Source: an uncultured Gluconobacter sp. (GTDB lineage: Bacteria > Pseudomonadota > Alphaproteobacteria > Acetobacterales > Acetobacteraceae). Taken from it: 64,000 bases of DNA. Under the pieces are notes generated by a model that was given only the letters and a program-made list of their open reading frames with translations, searched no databases and was not told the DNA's origin. The position numbers were made by a program, and so were the translations under genes. The DNA is taken from assembly GCA_937880175.1 (NCBI GenBank), contig CALFLO010000076.1, positions 46,765 through 110,764 on the forward strand, in the 5' to 3' direction. Positions 51,114-59,398 of this stretch are shown piece after piece (the first letter of the stretch is position 1; each line of letters starts with the position of its first letter).

Positions 51114-51302
51114 ATGACCATACGATATCCCCAAATCCACATCCGGCTTGAGCAAAGCGTGAAGGATTTCCTACAGCGCCGCGCAAGGCAGCAGGAGCGC
51201 ACGATGGGTGCGCACATAACGTTCTTGCTTCGGCAGGAAATGGAAAAAGAAAAGGCATCGGGGCACGTCGCCAAACAATCCCCCGATGCCTCTCAACAGT
51301 GA
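51114..51302 (+). CDS. Arc-type ribbon-helix-helix repressor (rightward)
   Basis: This 62-residue protein begins MTIRYPQIHIRLEQSVKDFL then QRRARQQERTMGAHITFLLR, a minimal Arc fold. AGGAG lies just before the ATG. It is the first gene of the operon with the antirepressor, like P22 arc-ant, and should damp antirepressor synthesis. Confidence 0.8.
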   Translation: MTIRYPQIHIRLEQSVKDFLQRRARQQERTMGAHITFLLRQEMEKEKASGHVAKQSPDASQQ

Positions 51303-51318
51303 TCTAGGAGATACTGCG

Positions 51319-52140
51319 ATGTCATACGTTATCACGAAAGCCGTTGAAGGCTCAAACCTTATTCCCTTCTCGTTCGAAGGGGCAGAAGTCCGTGTACTCG
51401 ATCAGGCTGGAGAGCCTTGGTGGGTTCTAACTGATGTGTGCTCAGTACTGGAAATCCGCAACGCACCCGATGCGGCCAATCGGCTTGATGAAGACGAAAA
51501 GTCCACTATCGTTATTACCGACAGTGGGAATCTCAACGCAGATCGCACCATCATCAACGAGTCCGGCCTGTGGTCGCTCGTCCTGACCAGCCGCAAGGCG
51601 GCGGCCAAGCGTTTCAAGAAATGGATCACCGCCGAGGTCATTCCGTCTATCCGCAAGACAGGCGGTTATACGATGGCCGCGCCCGAGACACCTGAACAGC
51701 TTGCCGTGCGTGCGCTCGCAGGTCTGCAATCGGTTGTGGACAAGCAGAAAGCGCAGTTGGCTCTCACGGCACCCAAAGCCGCCGCCCTCGACCGCATTAG
51801 CACGGCAGACGGATCATACGGCGTGACGGAAGCTGCGAAGATCCTTCAGATCAAGCCCAAGGCGCTGATCGCGTTCATGGCCACGTCGCAGTGGATCTAT
51901 CGCCGGAACAACGCGAAGAACTGGCTCGCCTATCAGGGCAAGATCGATGCCGGATATCTCTGGCACAAAATCGCCACCTACACAGATCCGAATGGCGAGG
52001 AAAAGACCCGCGACACGGTGAAGGTCCTGCCGAAAGGTCTGGCAAAGCTGGCCCAGATCGTGCCGGGCGCGAAGATCGACCCAAGCCTGATGGAAATGGA
52101 GGCGCCCCCTTTCGCCAAGAAGCCGGAGCCGGTGTCATGA
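51319..52140 (+). CDS. ant: BRO-N / KilAC antirepressor
   Basis: This 273-residue protein has an N-terminal BRO domain (EVRVLDQAGEPWWVLTDVCS, NAPDAANRLDEDEKSTI, INESGLWSLVLTSRKAAAKR then FKKWITAEVIPSIRKTG) and a C-terminal KilAC/ANT domain (SYGVTEAAKILQIKPKALIA, MATSQWIYRR, RDTVKVLPKGLAKLAQI). Antirepressors bind and inactivate CI-type repressors to induce prophages. AGGAG precedes the ATG at 51,319. It follows the Arc-like gene by 16 bases. Confidence 0.88.
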   Translation: MSYVITKAVEGSNLIPFSFEGAEVRVLDQAGEPWWVLTDVCSVLEIRNAPDAANRLDEDEKSTIVITDSGNLNADRTIINESGLWSLVLTSRKAAAKRFKKWITAEVIPSIRKTGGYTMAAPETPEQLAVRALAGLQSVVDKQKAQLALTAPKAAALDRISTADGSYGVTEAAKILQIKPKALIAFMATSQWIYRRNNAKNWLAYQGKIDAGYLWHKIATYTDPNGEEKTRDTVKVLPKGLAKLAQIVPGAKIDPSLMEMEAPPFAKKPEPVS

Positions 52141-52475
52141 ACTATGTCCCGCTGGCAACGGCGGAGCGTCAGGAGCAGGCCGCAAGGGCACGCGTTCAAC
52201 TCATCACGTCGGACGCCATGCTGATCAACGAGATGAACCGCTGGACGGCTCTGCGCTACAACGGCGTCCCGGCCGACCAGGCCGCTGCGGATCTCTGGTA
52301 TGAGATTGAGGATTACCAGCCGAAAACAGAGCGCGCCCGAGCGGACAAGGCCCAGTTCCTTCGGCAGTTCCCCTACGTCGCCCTCAAGCGGAGCGAGTTT
52401 GAGGAGCGGTTCAACAAAGCCGCCAATGCTTTCGAGCGCCGGAATGAGCGCGTAGGAGCGAAGCTCTGCGCCTGA
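52137..52475 (+). CDS. Small protein after antirepressor, unknown
   Basis: This 112-residue helical charged protein (MNYVPLATAERQEQAARARV) overlaps the antirepressor stop by 4 bases, so it is coexpressed with it. It has no recognised domain. It could modulate the antirepressor. Confidence 0.6.
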   Translation: MNYVPLATAERQEQAARARVQLITSDAMLINEMNRWTALRYNGVPADQAAADLWYEIEDYQPKTERARADKAQFLRQFPYVALKRSEFEERFNKAANAFERRNERVGAKLCA

Positions 52476-52513
52476 CTATGGAGCCGCCCCTCACCAAGCG
52501 GTCTTAGCACGCA

Positions 52514-52545
52514 CAAAAAAAAGGGGGTCTCGGAAGACCCCCTTG
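52514..52545 (-). terminator. Strong bidirectional terminator
   Basis: GGGGGTCT-CGGA-AGACCCCC is a perfect 8-bp stem. On the minus strand it is followed by TTTTTTTT, ending the toxin transcript; on the plus strand it follows the antirepressor operon, with a weaker T-tail (TTGTC). Confidence 0.85.
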
Positions 52546-52553
52546 TCAGCAAT

Positions 52554-52634
52554 TTAACTTGTTATCGTCTCAATGCCCGCCACTTTCGTGGACTTGAGGA
52601 GCGTACCGAACATATAGTCCAGCACCTCATGCAA
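52554..52634 (-). CDS. Very short ORF after the PemK-like gene, doubtful
   Basis: After the toxin stop codon the next frame reads LHEVLDYMFGTLLKSTKVAG then IETITS to a stop, 26 residues from a TTG. The composition is protein-like but no good start or ribosome site is visible. It may be a small partner of the toxin or the remnant of an antitoxin. Confidence 0.2.
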   Translation of the reverse strand: MHEVLDYMFGTLLKSTKVAGIETITS

Positions 52635-52650
52635 GGATGTTATACCTGTT

Positions 52651-53103
52651 TCATAGGTGTTGGGTCAACAATTCCATACCGAGAGCTCTGCACACGCACT
52701 TTCGAATCTCGGCCATTTGCTCTTTTTCAAGTCGGATTTTGATGTACTTCCGCTTTCTTGTTTCTGTACATTTTCCATCATATGGAAGACTAAGACGTTC
52801 ATATGAAACAGTATTTATCATATCTGCTTTTGCCCATTTCACTAATCCAGTGAACGGATCAGGCGGACTGCGCTCAAATGTAATTTTGCATTGATATTCA
52901 ATCTCATGATGCGGAGCCGATGTGCTCAACGGTATCACTGTAACCAGTCCAGACCGTCTGGGCAGACGATTCTGCAAGACGACTACGAGCCGTCTTTTCT
53001 GCATTTCACCTTTTTCTAGGTCGCCTAATTCAATCCACTGAGGATAATCACAAAGGAGCAAGTCGCCAACTTGAGGCGGATATTGGAGAGGCATGCTTCG
53101 CAT
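52651..53103 (-). CDS. PemK/MazF-type toxin
   Basis: This 150-residue protein has PPQVGDLLLCDYPQW at the start (the conserved GD), KRRLVVVLQNRLPRRSGLVT and VIPLSTSA, the central PemK/MazF barrel, and a helical C-terminus (KIRLEKEQMAEIRKCVCRAL). Such toxins are sequence-specific RNases. No clear antitoxin gene lies beside it. ATG at 53,103 is chosen; another follows at 53,094. Its terminator is at 52,514-52,545. Confidence 0.75.
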   Translation of the reverse strand: MRSMPLQYPPQVGDLLLCDYPQWIELGDLEKGEMQKRRLVVVLQNRLPRRSGLVTVIPLSTSAPHHEIEYQCKITFERSPPDPFTGLVKWAKADMINTVSYERLSLPYDGKCTETRKRKYIKIRLEKEQMAEIRKCVCRALGMELLTQHL

Positions 53104-53150
53104 ATATCTGATTAGCAGTATGGAACAAAACGAATCTTGCACACTTTCTT

Positions 53151-53177
53151 GCCGCCCCTCACCGGGTGGCTTTTTTA
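53151..53177 (+). terminator. Intrinsic terminator at the right end of the accessory island
   Basis: GCCGCCC-CTCACC-GGGTGGC followed by TTTTTT lies 22 bases before the baseplate hub gene. It would stop plus-strand transcripts from the island, or late transcripts unless antitermination operates. Confidence 0.75.
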
Positions 53178-53198
53178 TTGCCTGAAAAGGATCGCAGA

Positions 53199-54197
53199 AT
53201 GAGCGGGACAACCACCGTCACGGCCGCACGCATGCCGCAGAGCTTCAAGAAGAAGCAGATCAACGTCTTGTTCACTGTCCCGACAGGCGCGATCGGGCCG
53301 GGTAGCACGGCGGACAAGGTGACGCTCTCGGGACTGCGCGCAAGGGCCACTGTGACGAACGCGGGAATGCTGACCGGCTCCCAGCTCTCGCTCCGTGTCG
53401 AGGGCATGACGCTCGCCATGATGAACCGGCTTTCCGTGGTGATGGCGATGACGAACGCCAGCAATCAGACGAACACCCGCTTCTCGGGCGCAACGGTTGA
53501 GGTTCAGGCCGGAGACGCTGGCGGCGCTCTGTCGACGGTCTTCTTTGGCGACATCGCCGAAGCCTTTGTGGATTTCTCCGGCGCACCCTCTGTCGCGTTT
53601 CAGGTTCTGGCCTATGACACCCTGTCCCTCAAGGTAACCACGGCTATTCCAACCAGCTACAACGCCCCTACTCCGGCCGCGACGATCTTCAGCGAACTCG
53701 CTGCCAAAGCAGGTCTGACCTTCGCCAACCACGGCGTGAACCAGACGATCAACTCATTCTACGAGGCGGGCGACCTCATGAAGCAGATCGATAAGCTGGC
53801 CCATAGCATTCACGCAGTTTATCGGGTCGATGCTGTCACGAGGATGCTTCACGTCTGGGGTCACTCAAACGACGGGACGCAGGCAAAAACCACGGTCAAA
53901 CTGAGCAAATCGACCGGGCTTGTCGGATACGCGGCCTACAACCAGAACGGCATCGGTGTAACAGCGTTCTTCAATTCCGCGCTTCAATACATGATCCCGT
54001 TCCAGCTCGTCAGCGAGTATCTCCCTGAGGGCTGGGTCAACAACCAGATGGGCCAGAACATCCCGCAGATGCCTTCAACCGGCTTGTGGAAGCCGACGCT
54101 CATTACGCACGACATCGCTTCCGAACTGCCGAACGGTCCTTGGTTCACACAGATGACGGCGATCCGTGCCGACGTCCCTCAGGAAAAGGCCTACTGA
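53199..54197 (+). CDS. Baseplate hub protein
   Basis: This 332-residue beta-rich protein has a helical/beta mix typical of baseplate hubs (gpD/gp27-like): NRLSVVMAMTNASNQTNTRF, SLKVTTAIPTSYNAPTPAAT, IFSELAAKAGLTFANHGV. It precedes the spike gene, as hubs do. ATG at 53,199 has AAAAGGA 9 bases upstream. Confidence 0.75.
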   Translation: MSGTTTVTAARMPQSFKKKQINVLFTVPTGAIGPGSTADKVTLSGLRARATVTNAGMLTGSQLSLRVEGMTLAMMNRLSVVMAMTNASNQTNTRFSGATVEVQAGDAGGALSTVFFGDIAEAFVDFSGAPSVAFQVLAYDTLSLKVTTAIPTSYNAPTPAATIFSELAAKAGLTFANHGVNQTINSFYEAGDLMKQIDKLAHSIHAVYRVDAVTRMLHVWGHSNDGTQAKTTVKLSKSTGLVGYAAYNQNGIGVTAFFNSALQYMIPFQLVSEYLPEGWVNNQMGQNIPQMPSTGLWKPTLITHDIASELPNGPWFTQMTAIRADVPQEKAY

Positions 54198-54835
54198 TGT
54201 CCGGATCCACTTCATCATTCGTCGGGATCACGCAGGGAAACACCGACGGGAGTGCGATCGACGCGGCAGTCAGGCGCAACCTGTCGGATCTCGGCACGAA
54301 CGTCCTGGTCAAGGTGGCCGCCGTGCACGCCGGTGATGGCATTGTCGGCACTGTGGATGTCACGCCCATGGTCCATCAGCAGACCAGCGACGGAACCGCG
54401 GTTCCGCATGGCACGATCTATGGCGTTCCCTACCTTCGCATCCAGGGCGGGACATGCGCCGTCATCGTTGACCCGGTGGCGGGCGACATCGGCTACATCA
54501 TCATTTCAGGCCGGGACCAGTCGAACGTCGTGGCAACGCAAGCCCCTGCCCTACCCGGCAGCTTCCGCCAACACTCCATGGCGGATTGCGTCTATGTGGG
54601 TGGGTTCCTGAATGGCGCCCCGGCGCACTATCTCCAGATAACCACCGATGGCGTCCGGATCGTCACGACTGGCAAGGTCACGGTGCAGGCATCAGAAATG
54701 GACGTGAACTGTGACCTGAACGTCACGGGCACGATCAAGGCAACTGGCGATGTGCAGGCCGGCTCCGTCTCGCTGGAAAGCCACGTCCACGGCGGCGTCC
54801 AGAGCGGCGGAAGCAAGACGAGCGCCCCGGAATAG
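54197..54835 (+). CDS. Baseplate membrane-puncturing spike (Gp138-like)
   Basis: This 212-residue protein has a Gp138-type N-terminal OB domain (DVTPMVHQQTSDGTAVPHGT, GGTCAVIVDPVAGDIGYI) and a C-terminal beta-helix with repeated short strands (VTVQASEMDVNCDLNVTGTI then KATGDVQAGSVSLESHVHGG). It forms the needle that pierces the host membrane. Its start overlaps the hub stop. A 72-base gap without genes follows. Confidence 0.85.
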   Translation: MSGSTSSFVGITQGNTDGSAIDAAVRRNLSDLGTNVLVKVAAVHAGDGIVGTVDVTPMVHQQTSDGTAVPHGTIYGVPYLRIQGGTCAVIVDPVAGDIGYIIISGRDQSNVVATQAPALPGSFRQHSMADCVYVGGFLNGAPAHYLQITTDGVRIVTTGKVTVQASEMDVNCDLNVTGTIKATGDVQAGSVSLESHVHGGVQSGGSKTSAPE

Positions 54836-54907
54836 TCTTGTACTTGGCGCCAGAACGAACTACTGTCCGGATAAATCCCCAGACGAGCGCGTTGCGCGGG
54901 ATACCCC

Positions 54908-55261
54908 ATGAAATCGCTACTTCTCGACCGCTCGACGTGGGATCTCTCCGTTGATGCGAATGGCAATCTTGCCGTCTGCACCGAGCCCTACGCAGTTCTT
55001 CAGGATGTCGCGACAGCCATCCGCACATGGCTTGGTGAGTGCTGGTACGACACCAGCCTTGGACTCCCCTATGACAGCGGCATTTTCAACGGGACCGCAT
55101 CCATTCCCCTTCTGCGCGCTCAAGCCGAACGGGCCGCGCAGGGCGTTCCGGGCGTCGCCGCTGCTCAGTGTGCGCTGATTGGCCCTCGGGCAGACCGATC
55201 CATCGGCGGCGCGATCGCCGTTACCCTCACGACAGGAGAGACGCAGAGTGTCCAGTTCTGA
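54908..55261 (+). CDS. Baseplate wedge protein (gp46/gp25-like)
   Basis: This 117-residue protein contains LQDVATAIRTWLGECWYDTS with LGLPYD, the GP46-type signature. It links hub and outer baseplate. The stop overlaps the next gene's GTG start by 14 bases. Confidence 0.8.
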   Translation: MKSLLLDRSTWDLSVDANGNLAVCTEPYAVLQDVATAIRTWLGECWYDTSLGLPYDSGIFNGTASIPLLRAQAERAAQGVPGVAAAQCALIGPRADRSIGGAIAVTLTTGETQSVQF

Positions 55262-56207
55262 CGCCACCACGTCTGTCCCGCCATGTAGCATGACCGTGGC
55301 CGGGTTTATCGCCCCGGCTGAGACGGACATCCTTGCGGGGGTTCAGGACGATATCACGGCTGCCCTGGGGGGCAACGTCAATCAGAGCCTGACAACGCCC
55401 CAGGGCCAACTTGCCATGAGCGAGACGGCGATCATTGGCGATTGTAATGACCAGCTTCTGGCGCTTTTCAATGGATTTGATCCGCGAAACGCCATCGGGC
55501 GCATGCAGGACGCTCTTGGCTACATCTATTTCATGACCCGCAATCAGGGCGAAGGGCGCGCTGATTTTGAGGCGCGGCGTGAGGCCACGGTCGAGGCCAA
55601 TAGCAGTGGGACGAACGCCTCAATCCTCGGCGCGCTCCTGAACCTCCCGGATGTCAATGACGCCTATGTCGTGGACAACCCGACTGATACGGATACGACT
55701 ATCGGCGGCGTTACGGTCCCGGCCAGACGGATTTTCATTTCCGTATCGGGCGGGGCGGCCAATGAGATTGGTCTGGCAATCCTCCAGAAAAAAAACCCCT
55801 GCTCTGGGACGTCAGGAGCGGCCTCCGTTACGGTTCAGGATCCGAACGCTGCTTATGGCGGGAATGGACCGACATACACGTTCAACTATCAGGTCGCTTC
55901 GGACACGCCCATCTATTTGGCTGTAACGATCGCTTCCTCGTCCTCGGTTCCGTCGACAGCCCTGTCCGAGATTCAGACTGCCGTAATGGCTGCGTTCAAC
56001 GGGTCTGATGGCGGCAGTCGTGCACGGATTGGGGCGGAATTGTTCGCCAGCAGGTTCTATGCGGGAATTGCGGCTCTCGGGGACTGGGCACGGATTGTGG
56101 AAATTACAATCGGAACCGCTGCGGCTCCAACGGGATTCACGACCCAACTCACGATTGGGCAGCGGCCGGTTATTTCGGCTGAATACATCACCCTGAATTT
56201 GGTATAG
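55248..56207 (+). CDS. Baseplate J-like (gp47) protein
   Basis: This 319-residue protein belongs to the baseplate J group: LAGVQDDITAALGGNVNQSL, TTPQGQLAMSETAIIGD, GEGRADFEARREATVEANSS and NASILGALLNLPDVNDAYVV. It is the main wedge protein of the myovirus baseplate. GTG at 55,248 has AGGAG 9 bases upstream. Confidence 0.88.
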   Translation: MSSSDATTSVPPCSMTVAGFIAPAETDILAGVQDDITAALGGNVNQSLTTPQGQLAMSETAIIGDCNDQLLALFNGFDPRNAIGRMQDALGYIYFMTRNQGEGRADFEARREATVEANSSGTNASILGALLNLPDVNDAYVVDNPTDTDTTIGGVTVPARRIFISVSGGAANEIGLAILQKKNPCSGTSGAASVTVQDPNAAYGGNGPTYTFNYQVASDTPIYLAVTIASSSSVPSTALSEIQTAVMAAFNGSDGGSRARIGAELFASRFYAGIAALGDWARIVEITIGTAAAPTGFTTQLTIGQRPVISAEYITLNLV

Positions 56208-56211
56208 CGCC

Positions 56212-56784
56212 ATGGAAAACGTCAATGAGACGATCCTTGCGCAGTTCGCTAATAGCCCGAGCCTCCTGACGATCATCAGCGGCTTCAACGATGCCGTTGA
56301 CCCCGGCGCTCTGATCAATCTGTTCTATGATCAGGCCTTCAACCCCAAGACGGCTGTAGGCTGGGGCTTGGATTGCTGGGGGCGCATCGTCGGTGTTGGC
56401 CGGATCCTGAATGTGGCTGTCTCCGGCTACATCGGCTTCCATGAGGCGGATGACAATTCAAACACAATCGCTGGCTTCAACTACGGCATCTTTTACGGCG
56501 GCCAAGGCTCAACCCAGAATTTTGCTCTGACAGATGACGCTTTCCGTAGCCTGATATTCGCGAAAGCTGCTGCCAATATTTCTGGCGGCTCCATTGCCGA
56601 CTTGAACAGCATTCTGATGCTCCTGTTCTCGGAGTACGGGAATATTTGGGTGGAAGAGACTTCCGACACTCTGATGACTATTTGCCATAGCTGGCAACTC
56701 TCGTCTGTTCAGACGGCAATCATAGAGCAGACCGGCATTCTCTGTCAGCCGAGCACCATTTCCATCGCTTACAAGCAGGTGTGA
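56212..56784 (+). CDS. DUF2612 baseplate/tail protein
   Basis: This 190-residue protein matches DUF2612: INLFYDQAFNPKTAVGWGLD with CWGRIVGVGR, YGGQGSTQNFALTDDAFRSL and ISGGSIADLNSILMLLF. It occupies the place of gpI-type proteins that join baseplate and fibres. Confidence 0.85.
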   Translation: MENVNETILAQFANSPSLLTIISGFNDAVDPGALINLFYDQAFNPKTAVGWGLDCWGRIVGVGRILNVAVSGYIGFHEADDNSNTIAGFNYGIFYGGQGSTQNFALTDDAFRSLIFAKAAANISGGSIADLNSILMLLFSEYGNIWVEETSDTLMTICHSWQLSSVQTAIIEQTGILCQPSTISIAYKQV

Positions 56785-56818
56785 CCCTCTTTTAAGGAGC
56801 TGCGCAGGAGCGCTATCC

Positions 56819-58228
56819 ATGAAACTTTCAGGCTTCACAACACAGTTCCCGGTTCTCTGGGGATCGTCTGGTACAAGCGCGACGGTTCAGTATCCTCTCC
56901 TTTCTGGATCTGACGTAGCGGCCGGCCGCGCCAGTGTCGCTGCCGGGTTCCCAGCTGCTAACTTTACTCCCCCTGAAGCAGGAGGGGTTTATCCGTGGGG
57001 GGCGGATTGGAACGGGGCGCTGAAAACGCTGTCTGTATCAGCCCAGAATTATGAATCTGGCTTGGTGCCAATTTACTCTGCTGACTTCTCGAGTTCCATT
57101 GGCGGCTATCCCCTAAACGCCATTGTTTCAGACCCCACTACCGCAGGCGTCTATTGGGTCTCTACGACAGACAGCAACACGTCTGCACCGGGCTCAGCGA
57201 ACGCCAGCTGGCAGTCTCTTTTCAGCGGCTACCTGACGACTGCGACGGCCAAGACGTCTTTCATGGCTCTATCCGGCCCGGCTCAGACGTCATCCAGCCC
57301 AACCACTTTCAATAACGGTCTTTCCACCACTGGGACGGTCAGTGACTGGACATCAGATACCGTACCCAACGCGGTAACGATCGCATCGTACTTTCTGGGG
57401 AAAAGCGGAAACGCGCAGGCGACAAGCAGCCCTACCACGTTCAGTGATGGTCTTTATGCCACGCATACAGTCGCAGACTGGACGACAGCAGAAGTACCGG
57501 GCGCCAATCAGATCAGTGGTCGCTTCCTCGCCAATGCAGGCGCGGAGCAGACATCATCTAGCCCTACGACATTCGATAACGGTCTTTTATCGACCTATAA
57601 CGTAACGGACTGGACAACGAACCAAGTCCCGAACGCCGTCACGATTGAAGCCAATTTCCTCTCCAAGGCGGGCAACGATCAGACTTCCAGCAGTCCGACG
57701 ACGTTCAGTAACGGTCTCTGGAGTACCGGGACTTTTTATGTCCCGCAGATGAAAGCGGTGGGTACAGATGCCGGGGCTTATATCACGCTCGGCTCTGACA
57801 TGCGCTGCGGTTCCCAGACCGTCTATGTCAACACGATTGCACTGGACGGCACCGCAACGCGGGCCATCTCGGGCGCTACAAACGTATCTGACCAGTGGAA
57901 CTTCTCGGATCGCCCAGAGGTCAACGGCACCGACGTTGCGCTGGTCAGTGATTTCTCATCCGGGACCACATCCAATTCTGGAACCTACATCACCGTAGGG
58001 TCTGTGCGTACCCTGTCGTTCCGAGTGGACAATACCACCAACGGGCAGACCATCGCGTTCCCTATCGGGTTCTCTGGAACGCCCACGGTCACGGTGTCTG
58101 AGGTTGGCTCGACCTCTTACACCTACGTCGATTTCAACGTTGGTGATCCACCGTCTGCGGGCAGTTTCGTATTTTATTGCCAGACGGCAGGGCGCTCGAT
58201 TTTCGTTACCGCGCAAGGCCCCGCGTAA
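56819..58228 (+). CDS. Tail fibre protein with 44-residue repeats
   Basis: This 469-residue protein has an N-terminal attachment domain (about residues 1-150) with phage fibre features (TTAGVYWVSTTDSNTSAPGS, WQSLF), three and a half tandem 44-residue repeats (residues 152-311) and a C-terminal beta domain (SFRVDNTTNGQTIAFPIGFS) likely to bind the host surface. AGGAG precedes the ATG. It is followed by a fibre-assembly-like gene. Confidence 0.8.
   Translation: MKLSGFTTQFPVLWGSSGTSATVQYPLLSGSDVAAGRASVAAGFPAANFTPPEAGGVYPWGADWNGALKTLSVSAQNYESGLVPIYSADFSSSIGGYPLNAIVSDPTTAGVYWVSTTDSNTSAPGSANASWQSLFSGYLTTATAKTSFMALSGPAQTSSSPTTFNNGLSTTGTVSDWTSDTVPNAVTIASYFLGKSGNAQATSSPTTFSDGLYATHTVADWTTAEVPGANQISGRFLANAGAEQTSSSPTTFDNGLLSTYNVTDWTTNQVPNAVTIEANFLSKAGNDQTSSSPTTFSNGLWSTGTFYVPQMKAVGTDAGAYITLGSDMRCGSQTVYVNTIALDGTATRAISGATNVSDQWNFSDRPEVNGTDVALVSDFSSGTTSNSGTYITVGSVRTLSFRVDNTTNGQTIAFPIGFSGTPTVTVSEVGSTSYTYVDFNVGDPPSAGSFVFYCQTAGRSIFVTAQGPA
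57272..57751 (+). repeat. Tandem 44-codon repeats within the fibre gene
   Basis: Each 132-base unit encodes a version of Q-x-SSSPTTF-x-NGL-x-ST-x-DWT-x-VPNAVTI-x-FL. Units start at 57,272, 57,404 and 57,536; a partial fourth begins at 57,668 and breaks after about 24 codons. Confidence 0.8.
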
Positions 58229-58261
58229 CCCTCACATCCCCCCGATTGGAAACGGACTCCC

Positions 58262-58948
58262 ATGTCAAGCACCACCACAACGGCCACGTCATCCGCCCTT
58301 GATCTGCTGAAAACCGGCTATCCGTCACAGTATTATGGGGTAGCGTCGGCCACCACCGGCACGCTGTCACAGGTCATTGACGTGTGGGACAGCGCGGACG
58401 TACGCGGACAGACCATCAAGATCAGTGATCTCCTTGCCGCATCATCTCTCGTCCCGCTGACGGCAGAACAGTTCGCAATGGCTGCGAGCGCGCAGAATAT
58501 CTGGTCCGACGCCACAACGAACACGCTGACGTATCCGGCCCGCTATTATGCGTCCTACGACACGACGGCGGCGCAGCCTACTCCGGTCACGGGATGGTAC
58601 GACACCTGGGACATGTCCGCGACGACGAGCATCCCGGCAGCGAGTGCCATGATCGCGATTGCGGCGGCTGACTGGAGCAACCAGACGACATTCCGCATTT
58701 CGTCGGGGCGCGGCGTCGAAAACGGGGCGATCATCGACTACACGCCTGCCCCGGCTGCCGTCCCGCTGAAGACGCAGGCCGAAACCCAGCTCACATGGAT
58801 CAATCAGCAGGCCAGCCTCGCAGGCGCCATGGGGCAGACGTTTACCGCCGACATGAAAGCCTATGTCGCAGCCATTCAGGGCATCGCGAACGGAACGGAC
58901 ACGACCTCGACGGCGCTTCCGGCTGAACCAACGGATGTCATGACATGA
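58262..58948 (+). CDS. Tail fibre-associated (assembly chaperone-like) protein
   Basis: This 228-residue protein has a C-terminus with a chaperone-like pattern: KTQAETQLTWINQQASLAGA then MGQTFTADMKAYVAAIQGIA, similar to DUF4376/Tfa-type fibre assembly proteins. The N-terminal part is serine/threonine-rich and may be part of the fibre. It overlaps the next gene by 4 bases. Confidence 0.6.
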   Translation: MSSTTTTATSSALDLLKTGYPSQYYGVASATTGTLSQVIDVWDSADVRGQTIKISDLLAASSLVPLTAEQFAMAASAQNIWSDATTNTLTYPARYYASYDTTAAQPTPVTGWYDTWDMSATTSIPAASAMIAIAAADWSNQTTFRISSGRGVENGAIIDYTPAPAAVPLKTQAETQLTWINQQASLAGAMGQTFTADMKAYVAAIQGIANGTDTTSTALPAEPTDVMT

Positions 58949-59394
58949 TCTGGGCTCCATGCCAGCGCATCGTGCGGGCTGATGTCCCGCCTGCGCTCCG
59001 CATCCGGGGGTTCGACGCCCGCACGGTCATCTACTGGCCTGACGCGGCCCTAAACAGCGCGGCTGATTACAGCATCGACTTCTCTGCGCTCATTTGTCCG
59101 GATGACCGCATCGTTGCGGTCGAGTTCGCAACAGCCGGGGGCCAGATCGCATGGTCTTCCATATTCGGTCCTGTCGCAACGGCCTGGATCATGTGGATCT
59201 CTCCCGGCCTTCAGACAGTCACAGTCACGGTTCGAACAACGGGCGGGCAGGTCATGACTCTGTCCATCAGCGTCACCGTACGGGACACGGCCTCCCTGAT
59301 GTCGCCAGCCCCGCAGCCTTACGCGCCCAACGCCTTCCTTCTTGGCTCGGCCATCGTGCCTGATGCCTCCGGGAATCCCCTTATCTTCGGGTGA
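58945..59394 (+). CDS. Fibre-tail adaptor-like protein
   Basis: This 149-residue protein has an immunoglobulin-like beta pattern (IDFSALICPDDRIVAVEFAT, LQTVTVTVRTTGGQVMTLSI) typical of phage fibre-tail adaptor proteins. It overlaps the previous stop (ATGA). Confidence 0.6.
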   Translation: MIWAPCQRIVRADVPPALRIRGFDARTVIYWPDAALNSAADYSIDFSALICPDDRIVAVEFATAGGQIAWSSIFGPVATAWIMWISPGLQTVTVTVRTTGGQVMTLSISVTVRDTASLMSPAPQPYAPNAFLLGSAIVPDASGNPLIFG

Positions 59395-59398
59395 AATA

